21,738 bases of DNA. Source: Acetofilamentum sp. (GTDB lineage Bacteria > Bacteroidota > Bacteroidia > Bacteroidales > JAFGXI01). Location of the stretch: positions 1 through 21,738 of the forward strand of contig DYOK01000021.1 in the NCBI GenBank assembly GCA_020720565.1. The letters run 5' to 3'. Shown here one piece after another: positions 15,833 through 21,738 of the stretch. The translations under genes and the position numbers were made by a program. Below the pieces are notes generated by a model. The model was not told the origin of the DNA. It worked only from the letters and a program-made list of their open reading frames with translations, and did not search any database. Positions within the stretch are counted from its first letter, which is position 1; every line of letters starts with the position of its first letter.

Positions 15833-15993
15833 ACTTGTTGTTTGATTGTTTTTATAAAATGGTAGCATTTTACACCATGTCATTTTTTTATGATCCTTTA
15901 TTCAAAAAAATAAAAGTGATATCAAACATATTCTCATTCGATAATTATTTTATGTCAAATTAGAATTTATTGTTTAACCAATGTCAGATTCAA

Positions 15994-16716
15994 ATGGAAA
16001 TTGATTTATTTGTTCCTTGTTTTATCGATAAAATATATCCCGAAACGGCATGGAATACTAAGAAAATTCTCGAAAAAACAGGTTGTTCAGTGTTTTATAA
16101 TCCTAATCAAACTTGTTGCGGACAGCCTTCGTTTAACAGCGGATATATCGACAAAACCAAAAACTTGGCACGTAAGTTTATTAATGACTTTGAAAGTTCT
16201 CGTCCAATAGTAGCCCCCTCGGGCTCTTGTACTGGTTTTATTCGACGGCATTATACCAAAATCTTCGATCAGGACATTGAATGGCAACCTAAAGCCATAC
16301 AGCTAGTTAATCGCACATTCGAGTTAAGCGATTTCCTTGTCAATCATCTTAAGTTTATCGATTTCGATGCCGTGTTTCCACATAAAGTAACGTTTCACGA
16401 TAGTTGTTCTGCTTTGAGGGAATACGGAATTAAAAATGAGCCTCGTATCTTATTGAATCGTGTTAAAGGATTAGAACTTATCGAGATGGAAGAAAGTGAA
16501 ACATGCTGTGGCTTTGGCGGCACTTTTTCGGCTAAATTCGACGGAATTTCGAGTGCTATGACACAGCAAAAAATTGAGTTTGCGTTGGCCACAGGTGCTG
16601 AATACATTACTGGAACTGAGGCCAGCTGTTTGATGAATATCGAGGCCTACATTAAACAAAATAAGCTGCCTATTAAAACCATTCATCTGGCCGATATTAT
16701 TTCTCAGTTTCTGTAA
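15994..16716 (+). CDS. LutA/YkgE-type (Fe-S)-binding CCG-domain protein
   Basis: The roughly 240-residue product has two CCG (DUF3390-like cysteine-rich) repeats. The first has 'FVPCFID' (6-12) and 'TCCGQPSFNSGY'; the second has 'FHDSCSALREYG' and 'ETCCGFGGTFS'. This is the layout of LutA/YkgE, the subunit that with LutB and LutC oxidises L-lactate, and of the related HdrB and GlpC cysteine-rich subunits. Its partners LutB and LutC are not in this window, so the substrate cannot be assigned. I chose ATG 15994 because LutA proteins begin right at the 'MxxxLFxPCFxD' strand; an upstream TTG at 15970 would add eight residues. It lies 161 bases after the THUMP gene. The family is confident; the role in lactate use is only possible. 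Confidence 0.82.
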   Translation: MEIDLFVPCFIDKIYPETAWNTKKILEKTGCSVFYNPNQTCCGQPSFNSGYIDKTKNLARKFINDFESSRPIVAPSGSCTGFIRRHYTKIFDQDIEWQPKAIQLVNRTFELSDFLVNHLKFIDFDAVFPHKVTFHDSCSALREYGIKNEPRILLNRVKGLELIEMEESETCCGFGGTFSAKFDGISSAMTQQKIEFALATGAEYITGTEASCLMNIEAYIKQNKLPIKTIHLADIISQFL

Positions 16717-16823
16717 GTTGAATTGCAAGTTAACATATTTTGTTGGCTAAGCGTCTGATAATCTATCAGGTATAAATGTAAAAAATTGGTAGAAGACCTT
16801 AAATTCTTCAAGCTTTAGCATAC

Positions 16824-16854
16824 TTTCGTAGTTTTATAACAGAATCTACATTTG
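16824..16854 (+). promoter_or_regulatory. Candidate Bacteroidota promoter for the CPBP protease gene
   Basis: TACATTTG at 16847-16854 matches the -7 consensus TAnnTTTG exactly. TTTC at 16824-16827 sits 19 bases upstream, one base from the -33 TTTG, with the expected spacing. The start codon at 16903 would leave a leader of about 40 bases. Confidence 0.5.
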
Positions 16855-16902
16855 AGTTTTATTTTCGTTTAGTTTAATTTTTAATTTCACATCTTATTTT
16901 TA

Positions 16903-17820
16903 ATGAAAAAAGGATATTTTTCCGATTTATCGACTGGTGGTCAGATTTCGATACTTCTGGTCAGTTTAGTAGCTTCGATGTTAATTTTTAGTTTTTTAGG
17001 AGCTCTGGTTGCTTCATGGTATTCTGGAATTTCTTTTTTATCGGGTGGTGGTGTTGATTATCAGAATGTTAATACCATTTACGGATTGAAGATTATGCAG
17101 CTTTTTCAGGCTATAGGCTTGTTTATTGTGCCTTCTTTTTTCGCCGCTTTTACGTTTAGAAAAGTGAATGAAAATTTTTTGTCATTCAAACACACTTCTC
17201 TTTTATACTTAGGGCTAGCAATTTTACTTATGATAGTGGCTTTGCCATTGATAAATTGGACTGCTGAATTAAATCAAAAAATCCCATTTCCTCATTTTTT
17301 GAATGGTCTAGAAAATTGGATGCATTCTAAAGAGGACGAAGTAGCAAGGCTAACAGAACTTTTTTTAAAAGTAGACGGGATTGGAGGATTGGCGATTAAT
17401 TTATTTATAATGGCTTTTATGGCTGCTTTGGGTGAGGAACTCCTTTTTCGAGGCGTTTTACAAAAATTATTTTATACGATGAGCCGAAATATTCATGTGT
17501 CTATCTGGATAACCGCATTTCTGTTTAGTGCGATGCACTTACAGTTTTTAACTTTTTTCCCTAGATTTTTAATGGGAGCAAGCTTTGGTTATTTATTGGT
17601 TTGGTCTGGTTCAATTTGGGTGCCCATTCTCGCTCATTTTTCAAATAATGCATTTGCTGTAATTTTACATTATTTTATTAGTAAAGGTAAAGTTCCAAGT
17701 AACATCGAGCATCTTGGTTCCGATCAGGCTTTACCTTTTGTTACAATAAGCATTGTGTTGACTTTCTTCATTTTGAATAAATTCCGCAAAGACAAGGTTA
17801 GTGCTACTTTAATAGAATAA
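16903..17820 (+). CDS. CPBP family intramembrane metalloprotease
   Basis: The 305-residue membrane protein has about eight hydrophobic segments and the CPBP (CAAX protease and bacteriocin-processing, Abi) motifs. These are 'GEELLFRG' (177-184, with Glu178, Glu179 and Arg183), 'FSAMHLQF' (208-215, His212) and 'HFSNNAF' (245-251, His245 and Asn249). Those residues form the intramembrane metal site of the family, so it should be an active intramembrane protease. The substrate is unknown; prenylated CAAX proteins are not expected in bacteria, and the family often acts on peptides or membrane proteins. It has its own likely promoter and ends in a hairpin terminator. The length is normal and the gene is complete. 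Confidence 0.87.
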   Translation: MKKGYFSDLSTGGQISILLVSLVASMLIFSFLGALVASWYSGISFLSGGGVDYQNVNTIYGLKIMQLFQAIGLFIVPSFFAAFTFRKVNENFLSFKHTSLLYLGLAILLMIVALPLINWTAELNQKIPFPHFLNGLENWMHSKEDEVARLTELFLKVDGIGGLAINLFIMAFMAALGEELLFRGVLQKLFYTMSRNIHVSIWITAFLFSAMHLQFLTFFPRFLMGASFGYLLVWSGSIWVPILAHFSNNAFAVILHYFISKGKVPSNIEHLGSDQALPFVTISIVLTFFILNKFRKDKVSATLIE

Positions 17821-17846
17821 AAAAAAGAGCAACATGCTCTTTTTTT
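17820..17846. terminator. Bidirectional intrinsic terminator between convergent genes
   Basis: A perfect 12-bp stem: 17820-17831 (AAAAAAAGAGCA) pairs with 17835-17846 (TGCTCTTTTTTT) around loop ACA. It starts at the last base of the CPBP protease stop codon and serves the plus strand with its seven-T run. The mirrored A run gives a T run on the other strand, so it can also end the convergent gene whose stop is at 17881. Confidence 0.88.
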
Positions 17847-17880
17847 GGTTTGTAATACCGATTTTAAATTCTAATTTCTT

Positions 17881-18987
17881 TTAAAAAAGGCTGTATTGAA
17901 CAAAATGGGAATCCTCTGTTTTTTCCTCTTTTAAAGGCTTTTCCTTTTTAGCTTTTTTAGTTTTAGCAGGTTTCTCTTCAACGGTATCGGTATTGCTAAT
18001 GTTGTCAATTTGGCGGAGTACTTCCTCAATTTCTGCCCGAAATTCGGTTTTATCGGATTGTTCTTTTTCTGTTTCCAATTCTTCTTCTTGCATTAAAAAC
18101 TCTTGATCAACCATTTCTTCCTCTAAAGTAAGTTCTTGATCTGGAATTGTCATTTCGGGCATTTCGAGTTCTTGTGCTTCGTTTTCAGACATTTCTTCGT
18201 CTAATTCTTCGTAGACAACTCCGTCTTGTTTGGCTTTAATATCTTTGTTAACTACCCTGTTTTGACGATAGTTATCAGAAACTTTTTCGTTTTCTGGAAT
18301 TTCTTCGTTTCGTCTAAAAAAATAAGTTATTCCGTATTCTCTGCATAGATTTCTTCTAGTTACCTCCTCAATTTCTGCGTAACTGGCTTCAATTTCGTTC
18401 CACAATTGCAAAATGACTCGATCAACTTCGGCTCTATATTCTGAGACTAATTTGGTGTTTTTTGCGGAGTTTTCTTGAAGATTCTTCTGATATCTGTAGG
18501 CTTCTTGAAATTTTTCGAAATGTACTTTAACAATAGCCATAGTTGGATTGGTCATTGGATTACCTCCCGCTAAAATTCTTTCGGGTTCTCCTTCAATCGC
18601 AATATATCCCCAGCGCACTAAATCGCTTTCGGTTCTAAATGCAGGAATGGTTTGTGTATCGGGATTTAACTTAAAAAACGAACGAGCTTCTTTTTTTAAA
18701 TCGCCTCGAATAATAGCTAAGTTTAAAACTTGGAAAAAATGGGACACATAGTTCCTCGCTTTTTTATACAAATAAATGTACTCAGTACTTTTCTCGGTCT
18801 GTGCACGATACGATTCTTTTTGATGCTTTAACAATGCCTCGAAGCGGGGGAGCACTTGATTTAAATTATGTAAAGAGCTTTGCGAGTATGGTTTATCAAT
18901 TGGTGATAAATTTTCGCCTCGTTTAAAAGCCATTTTTAATGCATTCAAACGAGCTGAGTCAGTATTGGGTAATCTTCTGTATGGCAT
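17881..18987 (-). CDS. Bacteroidota hypothetical protein with charged C-terminal tail
   Basis: The 368-residue product has two parts. Residues 1-235 are a folded, mostly helical domain starting 'MPYRRLPNTDSARL' and containing a conserved-looking 'LNPDTQTIPAFR', 'GYIAIEGEPERI' and 'GGNPMTNPTMAIV' stretch. I know this as a widespread Bacteroidota protein of unknown function. Residues about 236-368 are disordered: first strongly acidic (many Glu runs), then a Lys-rich block with repeated 'KKAKKEKP'-like residues at about 342-356, ending in 'VQYSLF'. There is no signal peptide or membrane helix, so it is probably cytoplasmic. The acidic-then-basic tail could bind nucleic acid or another protein, but nothing in the sequence fixes a role. 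It is convergent with the CPBP protease and divergent from rlmN. Confidence 0.75.
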   Translation of the reverse strand: MPYRRLPNTDSARLNALKMAFKRGENLSPIDKPYSQSSLHNLNQVLPRFEALLKHQKESYRAQTEKSTEYIYLYKKARNYVSHFFQVLNLAIIRGDLKKEARSFFKLNPDTQTIPAFRTESDLVRWGYIAIEGEPERILAGGNPMTNPTMAIVKVHFEKFQEAYRYQKNLQENSAKNTKLVSEYRAEVDRVILQLWNEIEASYAEIEEVTRRNLCREYGITYFFRRNEEIPENEKVSDNYRQNRVVNKDIKAKQDGVVYEELDEEMSENEAQELEMPEMTIPDQELTLEEEMVDQEFLMQEEELETEKEQSDKTEFRAEIEEVLRQIDNISNTDTVEEKPAKTKKAKKEKPLKEEKTEDSHFVQYSLF

Positions 18988-19339
18988 AATTCAGGTTTTA
19001 ACATTGCGAATGTATATGGTTTATCCCATTTCTTGTTCATTCGCCAAAATTCAATATTAACAAGTCGTTGTTAATTAACTTTATTTTGCGAATATTCACT
19101 TCTCGACAGCAAAACAACACTTCGCAATAAATCAAATATGGCTAAATAATGTTAGCCGATAAACATTCAAAAGCTTTTATTAATTTTGCCGATATCTTAA
19201 ATCAACAGGTTTGAAATTAATGAATTTCTTGATATTGATATTTATTTGTTTGACTTGATGATATTTTAACGAAATTGCGAGTCATATTTCCTGTTGATAG
19301 GTTCTGAATTTTTTTTATCTACTGCAAACACTTTTTTAA
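18988..19339. promoter_or_regulatory. Divergent intergenic region with several inverted repeats
   Basis: These 352 bases separate two divergent genes and hold no convincing ORF. ATTAACAA-GTCG-TTGTTAAT (19056-19075) is a perfect 8-bp inverted repeat. TTGCGAA occurs at 19004-19010 and 19086-19092 and inverted at 19121-19127. GGCTAA (19140-19145) pairs with TTAGCC (19152-19157), and AATGTT (19148-19153) with AACATT (19162-19167), so these last two hairpins exclude each other. TAATTTTG at 19181-19188 matches the -7 box on the rlmN strand but lacks a -33 element. The region is probably regulatory; the details are uncertain. Confidence 0.4.
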
Positions 19340-20386
19340 ATGAATTCTGATATTACACCTCAAAAAATTGCACTTTTTGGCCAAACCTTGCCTCAGCTCA
19401 AAAAAATAGTTGTGGGTTTGGGCTTGCCACAATACATTGCTACACAAATTGCCGACTGGTTATACAAAAAATCGATAAGTGATATCGACCAAATGAGCAA
19501 TTTATCTAAAGAAGTGCGTGCAAAACTGAAAAATGATTTTGTATTTGGAAAGGTTGATTATATCAACACTCAAGCATCAGTCGATGGCACAAAGAAATAT
19601 CTTTTTCCAACTCAAAAGGGATATTATATCGAAACAGCTATGATTCCAGACGATGAAAGACATACAGTGTGTGTGTCGACTCAAATGGGGTGTAAAATGA
19701 ATTGTTTGTTTTGTGCTACAGGAAAACAAGGTTGGCAGGGTAATTTATCGAGTGGTGAAATTCTCAACCAGTTTAAACATATTCCTGAGTTCGATAAAAT
19801 GACAAATATTGTCTACATGGGCATGGGGGAACCGCTCGACAATATCGATGCAGTACTTGATAGTATCGAAATTCTTACCTCTGACTATGGATTTGCTTGG
19901 AGCCCAAAACGTATCACCATATCTACGGTTGGCGTTATACCCGCCATGAAACGTTTTTTAAACGAAAGTCAGGCCCATTTGGCTGTCAGTCTACACTCTC
20001 CGTTCGACGAAGAACGTAAAAACATAATGCCTGTTCAAAATGCTTATCCTCTATCGGATGTGCTTGCGTTATTAAAAACGTACGACTTTACAAAACAAAG
20101 ACGAGTTTCGTTTGAATATATTGTTTTTCATGGCTTAAACGACACCATGAAGCATGCCGATGAATTGAGTAGAATTCTTAATGGAATAAAGTGTCGAGTT
20201 AATTTAATTCGGTTTCATTCAATTCCAGATGTCGAACTTAAAACAACAAACGAAGAACAACTGTTGGCATTTCAGACAAGACTTAAACAAAAGGGAATTT
20301 TTACGACGATTCGAGCTTCACGAGGTCAAGATATCGATGCGGCTTGTGGCTTACTTTCCACAAAAGCATTGTTAAGCAAAACCTAA
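19340..20386 (+). CDS. rlmN: 23S rRNA m2A2503 / tRNA m2A37 methyltransferase RlmN
   Basis: The 348-residue protein is a radical SAM methyltransferase that methylates C2 of A2503 in 23S rRNA and A37 in some tRNAs. The CX3CX2C cluster motif is CKMNCLFC (Cys118, Cys122, Cys125). 'GMGEP' (161-165) binds SAM, and Cys336 in 'DIDAACGL' is the methyl-carrying cysteine. Glu98 in 'YYIETAMIP' is the family's conserved acid. 'AVSLHSPFDEERKNIMPV' (215-232) is characteristic of RlmN. An N-terminal HhH-like accessory domain (about 1-75) precedes the barrel. All catalytic residues are present and the length is normal. The start fits the usual N-terminus. It has a long (over 100 bases) AT-rich leader and no operon partner in the window. 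Confidence 0.95.
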   Translation: MNSDITPQKIALFGQTLPQLKKIVVGLGLPQYIATQIADWLYKKSISDIDQMSNLSKEVRAKLKNDFVFGKVDYINTQASVDGTKKYLFPTQKGYYIETAMIPDDERHTVCVSTQMGCKMNCLFCATGKQGWQGNLSSGEILNQFKHIPEFDKMTNIVYMGMGEPLDNIDAVLDSIEILTSDYGFAWSPKRITISTVGVIPAMKRFLNESQAHLAVSLHSPFDEERKNIMPVQNAYPLSDVLALLKTYDFTKQRRVSFEYIVFHGLNDTMKHADELSRILNGIKCRVNLIRFHSIPDVELKTTNEEQLLAFQTRLKQKGIFTTIRASRGQDIDAACGLLSTKALLSKT

Positions 20387-20514
20387 ACGGCTCAAATAAC
20401 AATAATTTCTGTAATCATCTGTTAAATAGCAAGTTGTTTATTCTTATTAGAGCCATTATAAGTATGGTTTAATGTTTTATTTCTATTAAGCTTGAAGATA
20501 GATAAATAGTCAGT

Positions 20515-20543
20515 AAAAAAAACAAGAAATAGGTCGAAGACCT
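20515..20543 (-). terminator. Possible terminator of the DUF4143 ATPase gene
   Basis: On the minus strand AGGTC-TTC-GACCT (20543-20531) forms a short hairpin with a UUC loop, followed eight bases later by a run of eight T (20522-20515). It begins eight bases past the stop codon at 20551. The stem is only five pairs and the T run is somewhat distant, so this is a moderate call. Confidence 0.4.
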
Positions 20544-20550
20544 TAGTTTA

Positions 20551-21678
20551 TTAAAGCACAAATTCAAGAAAGTTGTCTTTGTTGATAATCTCGAAACTAG
20601 AATTGGCGTACGTGTTTAAAAATTCTTTCTGAATTTTCCCCTTTTTAAGCCCCCATTTAAACTCATACCCATAAAGATTTCCGTCTCGCTCTTCAACAAA
20701 ATCAACTTCTTTTTGGTCGTAGGTTCGCCAAAAATAATTGTTACTAAATACGCCTTTATATTCGTTCTTCTTTAGGCGTTCCATCACTAAAAAGTTTTCC
20801 CACAACATACCGCTGTCGTCTCTGGCCGATAATGGATTGTAGTTGTTTATTAATGAATTTCTGATGCCATTATCAAAAAAATAGTATCGGCTTGTTTTGG
20901 TTACCTCCTTTCGTAAATTTTTCGAAAAGCCAGATATTTTCTTTATTACAAAAACTTTTTCTAGCAAATCGAGATAACGAGATACTGTGTGCACAGATAG
21001 TTCAAGCGTTTTAGATAGTTCGTTTAATGAAACTTCTTTTCCGATTTGAAAGGCTAGCAAGCGCAGTAGGTCATATAATTTATTGGCATTACGGATGTTT
21101 TCTAATTCAAGTACATCTTTTAATAGATATGAATTTCTTAGCTCCGATAGATAACGTATTTTATCTGTTTTGTTTGAGCTGATTAGTACTTCTGGGTACA
21201 TTCCAAATAGCATGAAATTTTCGAGCATTTGCATAACATACATACCGCCAAACTGTTCGTTTATTTCGGCAACTGAAACCGGATATAATAATCGAGTATT
21301 CGTTCTCCCCGTCAGAGGAGCTCCGACTTTTTTCGAAAGCTCAAAAGAAGAAGAGCCGCTGGCTACAATTAGCAAGTTGGGCAAGTTATCGACAAGTATT
21401 TTAAGTCCCCAGCCTATATCTGGGATTCTTTGAGCTTCGTCAATAAAAATGCAATCGTAATTTTGAAATGCCGTTAATATTTTTGATTTCAAATTTGACC
21501 CTAAAATGTCGCGTAGTTCTAAATCATCTCCTTCTCCAAAAAAAACCTTGTCCGATTTGGTTTTGAGAAGTTGCTTTACTAATGCGGTTTTCCCTACGCG
21601 CCTAGGGCCGTATAATAGATTGACTTTCCCTTCTTTCAGAAGTTCGTTCTCGTTTTCGTATAATCTTTTAAACCACAT
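20551..21678 (-). CDS. AAA ATPase with DUF4143 and nuclease-like C-terminus
   Basis: The 375-residue protein has a P-loop ATPase domain (about 1-200: Walker A GPRRVGKT at 24-31, Walker B 'CIFIDEAQ' with Asp80 and Glu81, and a sensor-like 'IVASGSS'). A winged-helix-like segment follows (about 200-260, 'LSVHTVSRYLDLLEKV'), then a DUF4143 C-terminus in which 'KEVDFV' and 'YEFKW' supply the Asp and ExK of a PD-(D/E)XK fold. This is a large bacterial and archaeal family of unknown function, often thought to belong to mobile or defence contexts. It is complete; the translated start is ATG 21678. No partner gene lies beside it on the left, and the right side runs off the window. The family call is confident. 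Confidence 0.87.
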   Translation of the reverse strand: MWFKRLYENENELLKEGKVNLLYGPRRVGKTALVKQLLKTKSDKVFFGEGDDLELRDILGSNLKSKILTAFQNYDCIFIDEAQRIPDIGWGLKILVDNLPNLLIVASGSSSFELSKKVGAPLTGRTNTRLLYPVSVAEINEQFGGMYVMQMLENFMLFGMYPEVLISSNKTDKIRYLSELRNSYLLKDVLELENIRNANKLYDLLRLLAFQIGKEVSLNELSKTLELSVHTVSRYLDLLEKVFVIKKISGFSKNLRKEVTKTSRYYFFDNGIRNSLINNYNPLSARDDSGMLWENFLVMERLKKNEYKGVFSNNYFWRTYDQKEVDFVEERDGNLYGYEFKWGLKKGKIQKEFLNTYANSSFEIINKDNFLEFVL

Positions 21679-21693
21679 GATTGTATTTTTCTA

Positions 21694-21725
21694 CAAATGT
21701 ATTATTTAATATTCATATTTTTAAA
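21694..21725 (-). promoter_or_regulatory. Candidate Bacteroidota promoter for the DUF4143 ATPase gene
   Basis: On the minus strand TACATTTG (21701-21694) matches the -7 consensus TAnnTTTG exactly, and TTTA (21725-21722), one base from the -33 TTTG, lies 20 bases upstream. The ATG follows 15 bases after the -7 box, which would give a very short leader. Confidence 0.5.
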
Positions 21726-21738
21726 TAAACTGCATATA

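Noticed and set aside
15855..15889. Hairpin TAAAATG / CATTTTA with a later T run, after the THUMP gene
   Set aside because: Seven mostly A-T pairs with the T run about ten bases away; too weak to call a terminator.
15970..15993. TTG start for the LutA-type protein
   Set aside because: The family begins at the strand containing PCFID, which ATG 15994 provides.
16755..16769. CTGATA-ATC-TATCAG hairpin after the LutA-type gene
   Set aside because: A six-pair stem with no T run; not called as a terminator.
16792..16801. GAAGACCTTA also present at 20536-20545
   Set aside because: A ten-base match between two intergenic regions with different surroundings; no further copies seen.
20389..20454. 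GGCTC / GAGCC inverted pair after rlmN
   Set aside because: Five pairs with a 56-base loop; no T run.

Overview
The window comes from an AT-rich member of the Bacteroidota, probably class Bacteroidia. Three things point there: the protein families (a MuiA/DUF4139 secreted protein, DUF4143 ATPase, SiaB/SiaC-type DUF6272 and DUF1987 proteins, a TerB-ABCG exporter, and a 'MPYRRLPNTDSARL' hypothetical protein); the lack of clear Shine-Dalgarno sites; and two good matches to the Bacteroidota -7 promoter element TAnnTTTG. I see no rRNA, tRNA, CRISPR array, transposase or phage gene. Base composition looks even throughout.

The main object is a reverse-strand block from 14593 down to 1962. It holds ten genes with overlaps or gaps of at most 35 bases and ends in a strong hairpin terminator at 1928-1961. 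In transcription order they are: (1) a Cache-HAMP-GAF-coiled coil-PAS membrane sensor with no output domain; (2) a CheR-like methyltransferase with eroded SAM-binding motifs; (3) a stand-alone CheB-type methylesterase with its catalytic triad intact; (4) a two-TM GAF protein; (5) a TM-GAF-PAS-PAS-PP2C (SpoIIE) phosphatase; (6) a SiaB-type kinase; (7) a SiaC-type phosphoprotein; (8) a 1036-residue TerB/FHA-like/ABCG exporter; (9) a lipoprotein; (10) a small secreted Cys-rich protein. I read this as a signalling-to-envelope operon. Genes 1-4 would sense and adapt. Phosphatase and kinase would set the phosphorylation state of SiaC. The output would be the ABC exporter and its envelope partners rather than the diguanylate cyclase SiaD of Pseudomonas, which is absent here. 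The link between SiaC and the exporter is inferred from operon order, not shown.

The flanks are mostly housekeeping or stand-alone genes. On the left is a secreted MuiA-family protein (11-1654, minus). To the right on the plus strand are a THUMP-domain RNA methyltransferase (14675-15832), an orphan LutA-type CCG-domain protein (15994-16716) and a CPBP intramembrane protease (16903-17820). A bidirectional hairpin separates the last from a convergent hypothetical protein with a charged tail (17881-18987, minus). Then come a 352-base divergent intergenic region with several inverted repeats, rlmN (19340-20386, plus), and a DUF4143 AAA ATPase with a PD-(D/E)XK-like C-terminus (20551-21678, minus).
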